Origin: Orbaceae bacterium ESL0727
Lineage (GTDB): Bacteria > Pseudomonadota > Gammaproteobacteria > Enterobacterales > Orbaceae
Direction of reading: 5' to 3'
NCBI GenBank assembly: GCA_029433345.1
Contig: JAQTHY010000001.1
Location: 1,860,001 to 1,924,000, forward strand
Length of the DNA: 64,000 nt
Shown: one piece after another, positions 55,468 to 64,000 of the stretch
Numbering within the stretch: the first letter of the stretch is position 1
How the letters are laid out: every line of letters starts with the position of its first letter
Translations under genes and position numbers: made by a program
Notes under the pieces: generated by a model
What the model saw: only the letters and a program-made list of their open reading frames with translations
What the model was told of the DNA's origin: nothing
Database searches by the model: none

Positions 55468-55568
55468 GGTGTGCACTCATCTGATCATTTTAATCTAAAT
55501 CATCCAGACATATTCAGCAGAAGTCACTAACACAACAAAATAATATGAAATAAAATAAAATTATTATG

Positions 55569-56678
55569 TTAGATATGACCACCTAATACGCGATGCAATT
55601 CGGCCAAGGTTGTTATCCCTTCTCGAACCAACTTTTCGCCTGCCGTTTTTAGCGATATCATCTTATTCGGAATAATCTTCGTTTTATTTAGGATCTGCTG
55701 TTGAATTTCAGGCGTGATAAGTAAAAATTCATATAGACCGATCCGGCCTCGATAACCACCAATACAGTGCTGGCACCCCACCGCTAAAAAATGTGGAGTT
55801 GCTTCTTCCTCAAATCTGACTAACTCACAGGCTACCACTTTACAATGTGGACAGAGTTTACGTACTAACCTTTGGGCGATGACAAGTTTCAAACTCGATG
55901 CCAGTAAATAATGTTCAATGCCCATCTGATTAAGGCGTGTCAATGCTTCAATACTAGAATTTGTATGTAAAGTTGATAAAACCAAATGACCTGTCTGTGC
56001 TGCTTGAATGGCGATTTCAGCCGTTTCACGATCACGTATCTCACCAATCATCATCACATCTGGATCTTGTCGCAAAAAAGATCGTAAAATCTGTGCAAAC
56101 GTCAGCCCTGCTTTCAGATTCACTTGTGTTTGATTAATACCTTCAATCGGAATTTCGATGGGATCTTCAACACTACAAATATTACGATCGGTTTTATTTA
56201 ATCGTTTCAGGCCACTGTAAAGTGTCACTGTTTTACCACTACCCGTTGGGCCTGTAACCAAAATCAATCCTTGTGGGTGCGTAAGTAGCTCACAGAAAAG
56301 AGACAACTCTTGTTCCGGTAAACCTAATTCGTTAAAGGATAACTGTTGTTCATGATTATCCATGACACGCAATACAATTTTTTCACCATTAAGAACCGGT
56401 AAAGTAGAGATACGCATCGTATATTGATCAATGATAAGTTGTCCATCTTGTGGTAAACGTTGCTCAGCGATATTTAATTTAGCCATAATTTTTAACCGTG
56501 CCGCAATCTGTTTTGCCAAATCCAATGGTGGCGATAACATGTTTTGTAATACACCATCGATTCGCATACGAATACGATAACTTTGCCGGTAAGGTTCAAA
56601 ATGGATATCTGAAACACGTTTATTTAACGCATCGAGTAACAATTCATCAATGCTTTCAACCAACTTTTCATTATGCAT
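55569..56678 (-). CDS. pilB: Type IV pilus assembly ATPase PilB/HofB, short form
   Basis: The 369-residue ATPase has RVSDIHFEPYRQSYRIRMRI, Walker A LVTGPTGSGKTVTLYSGLKR, Asp box SVEDPIEIPIEGINQTQVN, Walker B RSFLRQDPDVMMIGEIRD, the His box GHLVLSTLHTNSS, and a zinc-binding tetra-Cys region beginning CPHCK with a later CQHC. It powers pilin polymerisation. The usual N-terminal MshEN-type domain (about 90-200 residues) is absent, and upstream DNA has no matching frame. Confidence 0.92.
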   Translation of the reverse strand: MHNEKLVESIDELLLDALNKRVSDIHFEPYRQSYRIRMRIDGVLQNMLSPPLDLAKQIAARLKIMAKLNIAEQRLPQDGQLIIDQYTMRISTLPVLNGEKIVLRVMDNHEQQLSFNELGLPEQELSLFCELLTHPQGLILVTGPTGSGKTVTLYSGLKRLNKTDRNICSVEDPIEIPIEGINQTQVNLKAGLTFAQILRSFLRQDPDVMMIGEIRDRETAEIAIQAAQTGHLVLSTLHTNSSIEALTRLNQMGIEHYLLASSLKLVIAQRLVRKLCPHCKVVACELVRFEEEATPHFLAVGCQHCIGGYRGRIGLYEFLLITPEIQQQILNKTKIIPNKMISLKTAGEKLVREGITTLAELHRVLGGHI

Positions 56679-56709
56679 AACGACAGATCCTTTTTATGAG
56701 AAGATCAAT

Positions 56710-57159
56710 TTATTTAAATTTAAAAATATCTTCACACGCTGCTGTTAGGCTTGTATCCGCCGGCGTAACGGTACATGTTCGCGACCAATTTAGATGACCT
56801 TGCGTCGCATCAACTGTTGGTGTCAATGTTGTCACAAGACCCGCTAAAGCATTTTGCCCCGTTAAAGTAATAACACCCGCAGCAACATTAACCGAAGTCA
56901 CATATTGCGTTGTTCTTGATACAGGAACACCATTACTACCTGTATTACAGCTTGTTAAGCCCCCTTTTTCTAATACACAAAGTTCAATAGATGTTTTATA
57001 AGGTGTCATAGTCTGCAACATATCTGTCAGTGCCGCTTTTTTCACATAACCTTGATAGGCAGGTAAACCTATTGCCGTCAAAATTGCGATCACAACAATG
57101 GCAATCATTAATTCAAATAAAGTAAATCCAGCTTGAGTGTGCATTACATTTTTCATCAT
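56710..57159 (-). CDS. pilA: Type IV pilin (PpdD/PilA-like)
   Basis: From ATG 57159 (AAAGGAAACG upstream) about 149 residues. A short basic leader ends QAG|FTLFELMIAIVVIAIL, the class IVa prepilin cleavage site with Glu5 and the hydrophobic polymerisation helix. The body has one Cys pair in the middle (LCVLEKG.. and SCNTGS) and a C-terminal pair in CTVTPADTSLTAAC. It is the first gene of pilA-pilB-pilC-pilD, which can make a DNA-uptake or adhesion pilus; retraction, secretin and alignment genes are not here. Confidence 0.93.
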   Translation of the reverse strand: MMKNVMHTQAGFTLFELMIAIVVIAILTAIGLPAYQGYVKKAALTDMLQTMTPYKTSIELCVLEKGGLTSCNTGSNGVPVSRTTQYVTSVNVAAGVITLTGQNALAGLVTTLTPTVDATQGHLNWSRTCTVTPADTSLTAACEDIFKFK

Positions 57160-57400
57160 ATCGTTTCCTTTCATTTTTATAAGTGAATAAAATCAGGACT
57201 CCTTTATAACAGAAGGAAAAGATGAAAGAAGAAATCAACCCAAAATCTGGACAATATCATCAAAATTAACTATAGAAATAACCTAAATTGCCATAAATTT
57301 GTGAGCTATCTCGTATTTTTCGATGCTATACAGATTAGTATCCAAGATACGTAATATTTTTTCTTAACGGTAAGAATAATAAAATATTACCATGTTCATA

Positions 57401-57430
57401 AGTTTCAGAACTACTACCCATTTCAATCAA
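57401..57430 (-). repeat. Interspersed repeat, subfamily B copy 4
   Basis: Minus strand reads TTGATTGAAATGGG then TAGTAGTTCTGAAACTTA. It is in the pilA-guaA gap. Confidence 0.85.
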
Positions 57431-57885
57431 AATATTTAGGTGAATTTATGTTAGAAAGCTTATTCAGATAGGATCATTTTGTTTGGCTGATTATTGTGAG
57501 AGCATTAAGAATAGGATTTTATAAGGCCTCTCTCTATCGCTTTTTATGGCAATAAAAAACCCGCCGTAGAGGGTATTTATGACTAAAATTTGCCTTTCGA
57601 CTCTTTTTAATTGTGGGGTCGAATCATAAAAGTTAAATTTTAATAAATAAATCAATCAAATAATTTTGAATTTGTGGATTGTACACATAATATTATTATG
57701 CCAATACTTATTGTACAAACCGCTAGCTCACCAAAAAGATTTTATCCCATAGTCACCGTTATATTACTTTGACTCTGACTAAATTTTACTCAGCATATCA
57801 ATTTAGTAGCCTCATGTGCAATATTATTATATCTAACCCTTAATGCATGTTCATTCGCCATTAATCATACCCATTATTCATTAAC
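57431..57885. other. Non-coding region between repeat B4 and guaA terminator
   Basis: About 455 AT-rich bases with no gene on either strand. ACCC..GGGT near 57557-57572 is a weak hairpin with flanking A and T tracts but too short to call. The promoter of the pil operon lies between here and 57160. Confidence 0.45.
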
Positions 57886-57920
57886 AAAAAAGCCAATGAT
57901 ACTATTGATATCATTGGCTT
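57886..57920 (-). terminator. Intrinsic terminator after guaA
   Basis: On the minus strand AGCCAATGATA pairs with TATCATTGGCT (57891-57901 and 57909-57919), followed by TTTTTT. Confidence 0.93.
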
Positions 57921-57957
57921 TAAGGTAGATTAATGGATTATGTTGGAAGGGATGATT

Positions 57958-59541
57958 TTACTCCCACTCGATTGTTGCAGGGGGTTTGCCGCTGATGTCA
58001 TAGACAACGCGTGAGATGCCGTCAACTTCGTTGATAATACGGTTAGATACATGCCCTAAGAAGTCATAAGGTAAATGTGCCCAATGTGCGGTCATAAAAT
58101 CAATCGTTTCAACCGCGCGTAATGAAACAACCCAATCGTATTTACGTCCGTCACCCATTACGCCAACTGAGCGTACCGGTAAAAAGACAGTGAAGGCTTG
58201 GCTCACTTTATGATAAAGATCGGCTTTATACAATTCTTCAATAAAAATGGCATCGGCTTTACGTAATAAATCACAATATTCTTTTTTAACTTCACCCAAT
58301 ACGCGTACACCCAGCCCTGGTCCAGGGAATGGGTGGCGGTAGAGCATGTCGTAAGGTAGGCCTAATTCTAATCCCACTTTACGCACTTCATCTTTAAAGA
58401 GTTCACGCAAGGGTTCGACTAGCCCCATTTTCATATCATCCGGCAAGCCACCAACATTATGGTGAGACTTAATGACTTGTGCTTTTCCTGTATCTGCAGC
58501 CGCCGATTCAATAACATCGGGATAAATCGTACCTTGTGCCAACCATTTAACATCGTTTAATTTTGCTGCTTCTTCATCAAATACAGCAATGAATTCACGA
58601 CCAATGATCTTACGTTTTGCTTCAGGATCGGTCACACCTTTTAAGGCAGTTAAGAAGCGTTCTTCCGCATTAACAGCAATAATATTTAATCCAAATTTAT
58701 CACCAAACATGTCAATAACTTGGTCGGCTTCGTGTAGGCGCAATAAACCATGATCAACAAAAACGCAAGTTAGTTGATCACCAATCGCTTGATGTAGCAA
58801 TAATGCGGTCACCGATGAATCAACGCCACCCGATAAACCAAGTAATACTTTATCTTTACCTACTTTCGCTCTGATTTTTTCAATAGCATCCGTGATGATT
58901 GATGAAGGTGTCCACAGTTTTTCACAGTGGCAAATATCAATCACAAAGCGTTGTAATAATTCTAATCCTTTGACAGTGTGTGTTACTTCTGGGTGAAACT
59001 GCACACCATAAAATTGTCTGTTATCATCTGCCATAATCGCAAAAGGACATGTTGATGTACGGCCAATTACTTTGAAATTATCAGGGATTGAGATGACTTT
59101 ATCGCCATGGCTCATCCAAACGTCTAATTGATTTTCGCCTTGGTTATTTTGACTGTCAAAAATGCCATCTGTTAATTTAGATGATCCGACAATATCCACT
59201 TTGGCATAACCAAACTCACGCTGATCAGATCCTGTCACTTGACCATTTTTACCAGCCTGAATTGCCATTGTCTGCATACCATAGCAGATACCAAGCACAG
59301 GTACGCCAGCATTAAATACATATTCAGGTGCTCTCGGGCTATTGGCTTTCGTCGTGCTTTCATAACTACCAGATAAAATAATTCCTTTAGGATTAAACTG
59401 TTTAATCTTGTCAGCAGATACATCCCATGGCCAAAGTTCACAATATACGCCGATCTCACGAACGCGACGCGCGATAAGCTGCGTAACTTGCGAACCAAAA
59501 TCAAGAATCAATATGCGTTGCTGATGGATATCTTTTTTCAT
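57958..59541 (-). CDS. guaA: GMP synthase (glutamine-hydrolysing)
   Basis: GuaA aminates XMP to GMP. The 527-residue protein has the class I amidotransferase domain (nucleophile Cys in [12 protein letters not shown], His/Glu in [12 protein letters not shown]), the ATP-pyrophosphatase loop [20 protein letters not shown], and the dimerisation domain ending TIEWE. Its usual operon partner guaB is not adjacent: pta lies upstream on the same strand with its own terminator between. Confidence 0.98.
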   Translation of the reverse strand: MKKDIHQQRILILDFGSQVTQLIARRVREIGVYCELWPWDVSADKIKQFNPKGIILSGSYESTTKANSPRAPEYVFNAGVPVLGICYGMQTMAIQAGKNGQVTGSDQREFGYAKVDIVGSSKLTDGIFDSQNNQGENQLDVWMSHGDKVISIPDNFKVIGRTSTCPFAIMADDNRQFYGVQFHPEVTHTVKGLELLQRFVIDICHCEKLWTPSSIITDAIEKIRAKVGKDKVLLGLSGGVDSSVTALLLHQAIGDQLTCVFVDHGLLRLHEADQVIDMFGDKFGLNIIAVNAEERFLTALKGVTDPEAKRKIIGREFIAVFDEEAAKLNDVKWLAQGTIYPDVIESAAADTGKAQVIKSHHNVGGLPDDMKMGLVEPLRELFKDEVRKVGLELGLPYDMLYRHPFPGPGLGVRVLGEVKKEYCDLLRKADAIFIEELYKADLYHKVSQAFTVFLPVRSVGVMGDGRKYDWVVSLRAVETIDFMTAHWAHLPYDFLGHVSNRIINEVDGISRVVYDISGKPPATIEWE

Positions 59542-59609
59542 GAATGGTGTTCCTAAATGATTATCCTAATTTGGATACCTAAAATGTAGATGTTTAAAAC
59601 AAAAAGGCT

Positions 59610-59646
59610 AATAAAAATAAGAGGTGGCATTATACCACCTCTTATT
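59610..59646 (-). terminator. Intrinsic terminator after pta
   Basis: AATAAGAGGTGG pairs with CCACCTCTTATT (59616-59627 and 59635-59646); minus-strand reading continues TTTTATTAG. Perfect 12-bp stem. Confidence 0.93.
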
Positions 59647-59687
59647 TAGAGAGAAAATAGACCCTATAACGAGAAAAATAGCGTCAT

Positions 59688-61829
59688 TTACTTCGCTGCT
59701 TGTGCTGATTGAATCGCGGTTAAGGCAATGGTATAAACAATATCATCCACTAATGCACCACGGGATAAATCATTGACAGGTTTACGCATACCTTGCAACA
59801 TTGGACCAATTGATACTAAATCAGCAGAACGTTGTACCGCTTTATAAGTGGTATTACCCGTATTTAAATCAGGGAAGATAAATACAGTTGCTTTACCAGC
59901 TACTTTAGAATTTGGTGCTTTTGATTTAGCCACATCTGGCATAACCGCAGCATCATATTGTAATGGGCCATCGATCATTAAATCAGGGCGTTTTTCTTGA
60001 GCAATACGCGTTGCTTCTTTCACTTTTTCCACATCGGCACCTTGACCAGATGTACCTGTTGAGTAAGAGATCATCGCAACACGTGGTTCGATACCAAACG
60101 CGATGGCGGTATCTGCAGATTGAATCGCAATTTCAGCAAGTTCATTAGCATTTGGATCAGGATTAATAGCACAGTCACCATAAATATAAACTTGATCGGG
60201 CATCAACATAAAGAAGACAGAAGAGACCAAAGAACTACCCGGTGCAGTTTTAATGAGTTGTAATGGTGGACGAATAGTATTCGCTGTGGTGTGCACCGCA
60301 CCTGATACTAAACCATCAACTTCATTTGCTTCAAGCATCATGGTACCTAGCACCACATTGTCAGTCAATTGTTCGCGGGCCATCACTTCGGTCATGCCTT
60401 TATTTTTACGTAATTCCACTAAACGTGGGACATATTTTTCGCGAATTTGTTCAGGATCAAGAATCTGAATACCTTGACCTAAAGTCACACCTTGGGTTGC
60501 TGCGACTTTACGAATTTCATCTGCATTACCTAATAAAACACAATCTGCAATCTTTCTTTCCGCACAAATAGCTGCGGCTTTGATTGTTCGTGGTTCATTA
60601 CCTTCTGGTAAGACAACTGTTTTCTTAGCATTACGGGCAAGTTCAGTTAATTGATAACGGAATGCTGGTGGTGATAAACGACGTGCAGAACTTATCACTT
60701 GAGTTAATGATTTAATCCATGCATTATCAATATGATCTGCCATAAAGTTCTGCGTGTTATCCATACGTTCTTTATCATCTACCGGAATTTCTAGATTAAA
60801 TTGTTGTAGATTAATCGAGGTTTGGAAAGTGTTGCTTTGTACGGTAAAGACTGGCAAACCTGCATCAAAGGCTTGTTGACATAAACGGTGCACTTTTTCA
60901 TCAATTTCATAACCACCTGTTAATAATACCCCACCAATCGATACGCCATTCATGACAGCTAAACAGATAGTGACAAGTACATCAGCACGATCAGCAGAAG
61001 TCACTAACAGTGCATCGGGTTGTAAATGTGTAATAATATTAGGTACGCTACGTGAACAAAATGAAATATGTTTGATACGGCGGGTTTTAATTTTGCCTTC
61101 ATTAATAATTTTAGCATCAAAATGATTAGCAATATCGAATGTACGGCAAGCACTTAAATCGATATTCCAAGGAATACAACCTAAAACAGGTAATGGACTG
61201 TTTTCATTTAAATCATGAATGGTGATTTTTTTGCCATCAAATTTAGGTGTATGGTAAATTTCGGCCACATCAGGGCGAACCAATGATTGTTCTTCGATCG
61301 GTGCATTCACTTTATTAACAATCACACCGATGATTTTATCATTTTTAATACCACCAAAATTAGCACGCGCAATTTCAATGCGATCTCTTAATTGTGCTGG
61401 TGTATCAGATCCCATATTCATGACCAGGATGATTTCTGCACCTAATGTTTTTGCGATATTATTATTTAATTCATTAGCAAACGGATAATCTGCTGTAGGC
61501 ACAATACCTTCCACTAACACAACATCTGCATGTTTAGTATTTTCGGCATATAACGCAATGATCTCTTCCATTAAAATATCTTGTTTATTAAGGCCTAATA
61601 GATTTTCTACATGGCTCATTTTTAATGGCTGAATAGTTGGAATCGACGTATTGTGACTAATTAATGTAGTTGTGTTATCAGGGGTATCACCACCGGTTCT
61701 TGGTTGTGCCACTGGCTTAAAAAAGCTCAATTTAACGCCTTGTCGTTCCATAGCACGAACAACACCTAAGCTAACGCCAGTTAATCCAACATTAGGACCA
61801 GTTGGTATCAACATAATTGTACGAGACAT
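59688..61829 (-). CDS. pta: Phosphate acetyltransferase
   Basis: Pta interconverts acetyl-CoA and acetyl phosphate. The 713-residue long form has an N-terminal P-loop-like region ([20 protein letters not shown]), a central DRTGG-type regulatory domain, and the catalytic C-terminal domain with [60 protein letters not shown] and [20 protein letters not shown]. With ackA upstream it forms the acetate fermentation pathway. Confidence 0.98.
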   Translation of the reverse strand: MSRTIMLIPTGPNVGLTGVSLGVVRAMERQGVKLSFFKPVAQPRTGGDTPDNTTTLISHNTSIPTIQPLKMSHVENLLGLNKQDILMEEIIALYAENTKHADVVLVEGIVPTADYPFANELNNNIAKTLGAEIILVMNMGSDTPAQLRDRIEIARANFGGIKNDKIIGVIVNKVNAPIEEQSLVRPDVAEIYHTPKFDGKKITIHDLNENSPLPVLGCIPWNIDLSACRTFDIANHFDAKIINEGKIKTRRIKHISFCSRSVPNIITHLQPDALLVTSADRADVLVTICLAVMNGVSIGGVLLTGGYEIDEKVHRLCQQAFDAGLPVFTVQSNTFQTSINLQQFNLEIPVDDKERMDNTQNFMADHIDNAWIKSLTQVISSARRLSPPAFRYQLTELARNAKKTVVLPEGNEPRTIKAAAICAERKIADCVLLGNADEIRKVAATQGVTLGQGIQILDPEQIREKYVPRLVELRKNKGMTEVMAREQLTDNVVLGTMMLEANEVDGLVSGAVHTTANTIRPPLQLIKTAPGSSLVSSVFFMLMPDQVYIYGDCAINPDPNANELAEIAIQSADTAIAFGIEPRVAMISYSTGTSGQGADVEKVKEATRIAQEKRPDLMIDGPLQYDAAVMPDVAKSKAPNSKVAGKATVFIFPDLNTGNTTYKAVQRSADLVSIGPMLQGMRKPVNDLSRGALVDDIVYTIALTAIQSAQAAK

Positions 61830-62010
61830 ATTTATTCCCTCTTAATTTACTTTTTATTAAATCACGATATATACTTATTATCCTTCAAGATAAGAATTGT
61901 TCCTATCGGTTATCACCAATTGCAATCTCACCCAAGAAGGCATTTTACAGGGCTATTTTTGATAAATCACTTACGCTTTATCTAATCTCAATATGATCAG
62001 TATATATCAC

Positions 62011-62040
62011 ATAAAACAAAACCGCCATTTGGCGGTTTAT
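62011..62040 (-). terminator. Intrinsic terminator after ackA
   Basis: AAACCGCC pairs with GGCGGTTT around AAAT (62019-62038); minus strand continues TGTTTTAT. It starts nine bases after the ackA stop, so pta probably has a second promoter. Confidence 0.88.
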
Positions 62041-62048
62041 AATCATAA

Positions 62049-63254
62049 TTACGCAGTTAAACGCGCTGCATCTCGGGCAATAACTAACTCTTCATTCGTT
62101 GGGATCACAAAGGCTTTAGGTGTACCTTCTTTATTAATTTCCCCTTCATTGCCAAAACGTGCCGCTAGGTTTTTATCTTGATCGATTGCAAAACCAAGAA
62201 TATTTAATTTTGCCATCACCATTCGGCGCACTTCTTCGGAATTTTCACCAATACCGCCCGTAAAGACGATTGCGTCTAAACGACCATCAAGCAACATGCT
62301 ATAAGCACCAATATATTTCACTAAACGGTGTACAAATACGTCTAATGCATTGGTTGCACGTTCGTCTTTACCATAATTTTCAGTGATATAACGGCAATCG
62401 CTGCTAACTTCACTCAAACCTAAAAGACCCGATTTTTTATTTAAAAGATCATTAACATCCGCCACTGACATATTTAAATTATCATGTAAAAAGAACATCA
62501 CTGCAGGATCGATATCACCACTACGTGTTCCCATGACTAATCCTTCTAATGGTGTTAATCCCATTGATGTTTCAACACATTTACCATTTTTAACAGCGGC
62601 AACAGATGAACCATTACCTAAGTGACACGTAATCACATTAGTTTGGTCAACAGGTTTATTTAATAACTCAGCCGCCTTACGACTCACGTAATAATGGCTA
62701 GTACCGTGTGCACCATAACGACGAATTGCATGTTTTGTATATAACTCATAAGGAATCGCATATAGGTAAGCTTCTTTCGGCATTGTGGTATGGAATGCTG
62801 TATCAAAAACAACGACGTTCTTATTTTTTAAATTCGGGAATGCAGCAAACGCTTCTTGAATACCGATTAAGTGAGCATGATTATGTAGCGGTGCGAAAGT
62901 AGCCGCGTCTTGGATTCCTTTAATAACACTATCATCAACGATAACAGAATGGGTATACTTTTCACCACCATGCACAATACGATGGCCAATCGCTTTAATG
63001 CTTGCTAATAATTCAGGTTTTTTAGGGAAGATATGACTAACGATAAATTGGATAGCTTCACGGTGTGCAGCACCGGCACCTAATGATGCTTCACCTTTAT
63101 CACCATCAAGTTTCCATTTAATTCGAGCATCAGGCAGATTAAAACATTCGGCTAAACCAGACAAAAATACTTCTGCTGTGTTAGGATCGATAATAGCAAA
63201 TTTTAAAGAGGAGCTTCCACAGTTAAGAACGAGGACATTATTACTTGATGACAT
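62049..63254 (-). CDS. ackA: Acetate kinase
   Basis: AckA converts acetyl phosphate and ADP to acetate and ATP. The 401-residue protein shows [16 protein letters not shown] at the N-terminus, [78 protein letters not shown] and the C-terminal [19 protein letters not shown]. All key residues are present. It is followed by pta. Confidence 0.98.
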   Translation of the reverse strand: MSSSNNVLVLNCGSSSLKFAIIDPNTAEVFLSGLAECFNLPDARIKWKLDGDKGEASLGAGAAHREAIQFIVSHIFPKKPELLASIKAIGHRIVHGGEKYTHSVIVDDSVIKGIQDAATFAPLHNHAHLIGIQEAFAAFPNLKNKNVVVFDTAFHTTMPKEAYLYAIPYELYTKHAIRRYGAHGTSHYYVSRKAAELLNKPVDQTNVITCHLGNGSSVAAVKNGKCVETSMGLTPLEGLVMGTRSGDIDPAVMFFLHDNLNMSVADVNDLLNKKSGLLGLSEVSSDCRYITENYGKDERATNALDVFVHRLVKYIGAYSMLLDGRLDAIVFTGGIGENSEEVRRMVMAKLNILGFAIDQDKNLAARFGNEGEINKEGTPKAFVIPTNEELVIARDAARLTA

Positions 63255-63497
63255 AGTAATTCCTATATTGTGTTAATGTATATTGTTAATAAAAGAGATA
63301 TACCAATTATCGTTGGTTCTCAGCACATGATTTGACGATCGATGTGATTACGTACAGGTGGCTTTTGCTATCTCAACTTTTGCGATAAAATAGACGAAAC
63401 CCCTAGATTGAACGGCGTCATTTTATGACAATAAAACCAGAATGTCGAGGATATCGCCACTATTATCATATATAGAGAGATAATATAAATAACTAAA

Positions 63498-63974
63498 ATG
63501 AATATAGTCAAAATTTTCAAATCTGGGCAGCAATATATGCATCTTTGTCCGCCCGATAAAACTTTAGCGGCATCATTCCCCGAAATTAAAATTATCGCTT
63601 ATATTAAATTAGCCAGTAAATATTTACCACCCATCGTCGTCTCCTTATTCGTTTGGCAATATTATATGCATGCATCGATGGCAATTACACTGATTACAGC
63701 ACTATTTACATTAAGTTTACCAATACAGGGGCTTTTTTGGTTAGGTAAACGTGCATTATCCCCGTTGCCACTTAATTTAGTCGCTATGTATAACAAATTA
63801 ACGCAACAATTAACGCAAAAAAATATTTTGTCTAAGCAAAGTGTATCACCCGATAAATTAAATTTTATTGAATTTATCAAATTATTAAATTTGGCAAAAT
63901 TGCATTTAGGAAGTTATTTTGGTGCTAATGAGGACGATGAACATGACAATAATTCCTTTATTGACAAAACTTAA
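63498..63974 (+). CDS. yfbV: YfbV (UPF0208) membrane protein
   Basis: The 158-residue protein has two hydrophobic segments (about residues 45-65 and 68-85) separated by a short loop, with FALSLPMQG-like sequence LFTLSLPIQGLFWLGKRALS that identifies the UPF0208/YfbV family. It is divergent from ackA as in Enterobacterales. In E. coli it has been linked to insulation of the Ter macrodomain; the mechanism is unclear. Confidence 0.92.
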   Translation: MNIVKIFKSGQQYMHLCPPDKTLAASFPEIKIIAYIKLASKYLPPIVVSLFVWQYYMHASMAITLITALFTLSLPIQGLFWLGKRALSPLPLNLVAMYNKLTQQLTQKNILSKQSVSPDKLNFIEFIKLLNLAKLHLGSYFGANEDDEHDNNSFIDKT

Positions 63975-64000
63975 ACAGCAAATTGACGCACTTGAACAAC
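63943..64000 (+). CDS. Start of a helical protein overlapping the yfbV end, possibly PriC
   Basis: ATG at 63943, in another frame than yfbV, opens MTIIPLLTKLKQQIDALEQ to the window end. The overlap with yfbV is 32 bases. A leading Leu-rich coiled-coil start resembles primosomal protein N'' (PriC), but only nineteen residues are visible, so this is a guess. Confidence 0.4.
   Translation, partial: MTIIPLLTKLKQQIDALEQ

Noticed and set aside
62011-62040. Attenuator controlling pta
   Set aside because: The hairpin directly follows the ackA stop and has a normal T-tract; a plain terminator with a separate pta promoter is simpler.

Overview
The window comes from the chromosome of an AT-rich gammaproteobacterium. 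Housekeeping proteins (ErpA, HemL, Bcp, RNase T, GrxD, RNase PH, PyrE, YicC, PotFGHI, YbjN, PssA, GuaA, Pta, AckA, YfbV) read as close relatives of the Enterobacterales versions, and several gene orders are enterobacterial (yicC/rph/pyrE, rnt/grxD, ybjN near potFGHI, ackA-pta-yfbV). Low GC, a type I-F CRISPR system, CdiA-type toxin debris and a hof/pil cluster fit an Orbaceae-like insect-gut bacterium. That placement is an inference, not a proof.

Layout: (1) 1-3.3 kb holds the end of a type I-F CRISPR-Cas locus: csy3 (cut by the window edge), csy2 and csy1 on the minus strand, with a six-repeat array and its leader directly upstream of csy1. (2) 3.9-10.3 kb holds a four-gene envelope operon (MacB/LolD-type ATPase, FtsX-type permease, LolA-like periplasmic protein, predicted outer-membrane protein), then a sensor kinase and a convergent OmpR-type regulator. 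(3) 10.5-14.1 kb holds a FecCD-type ABC importer resembling MolABC, with a leaderless ModA-like gene at the operon end. (4) 14.2-15.2 kb holds a dead ParE toxin gene and tRNA-Gly and tRNA-Leu. (5) 15.4-26.8 kb is mostly core metabolism, ending in thiBPQ under a TPP riboswitch. (6) 27.0-30.6 kb is an accessory scrap yard: CdiA fragments, a frameshifted VENN/toxin/immunity module, a second toxin remnant with a small membrane immunity candidate, and an intact IS3-family element. (7) 31-53 kb is conserved chromosome (rnt, grxD, yccS, nfo, yejK, a MATE pump, yicC, rph, pyrE, dinB, ribB, potFGHI, ybjN, eco, ydiK, pssA). (8) 53.5-57.2 kb is a pilA-pilB-pilC-pilD cluster. (9) 58-64 kb carries guaA, pta, ackA, yfbV and the start of another gene.

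Two themes cut across the genes. First, a family of short interspersed repeats (at least ten copies, about 31 bp, two subfamilies sharing the 3' part TAGTAGTTCTGAAA) sits only between genes. Second, several intergenic gaps contain degenerate short-unit tandem repeats (12, 15, 17 and 18 bp). The best candidates for under-described biology are the envelope operon with its two-component partner, the interspersed repeat family, and the stacked toxin-immunity remnants. Everything was read by eye from sequence; no database search was run.
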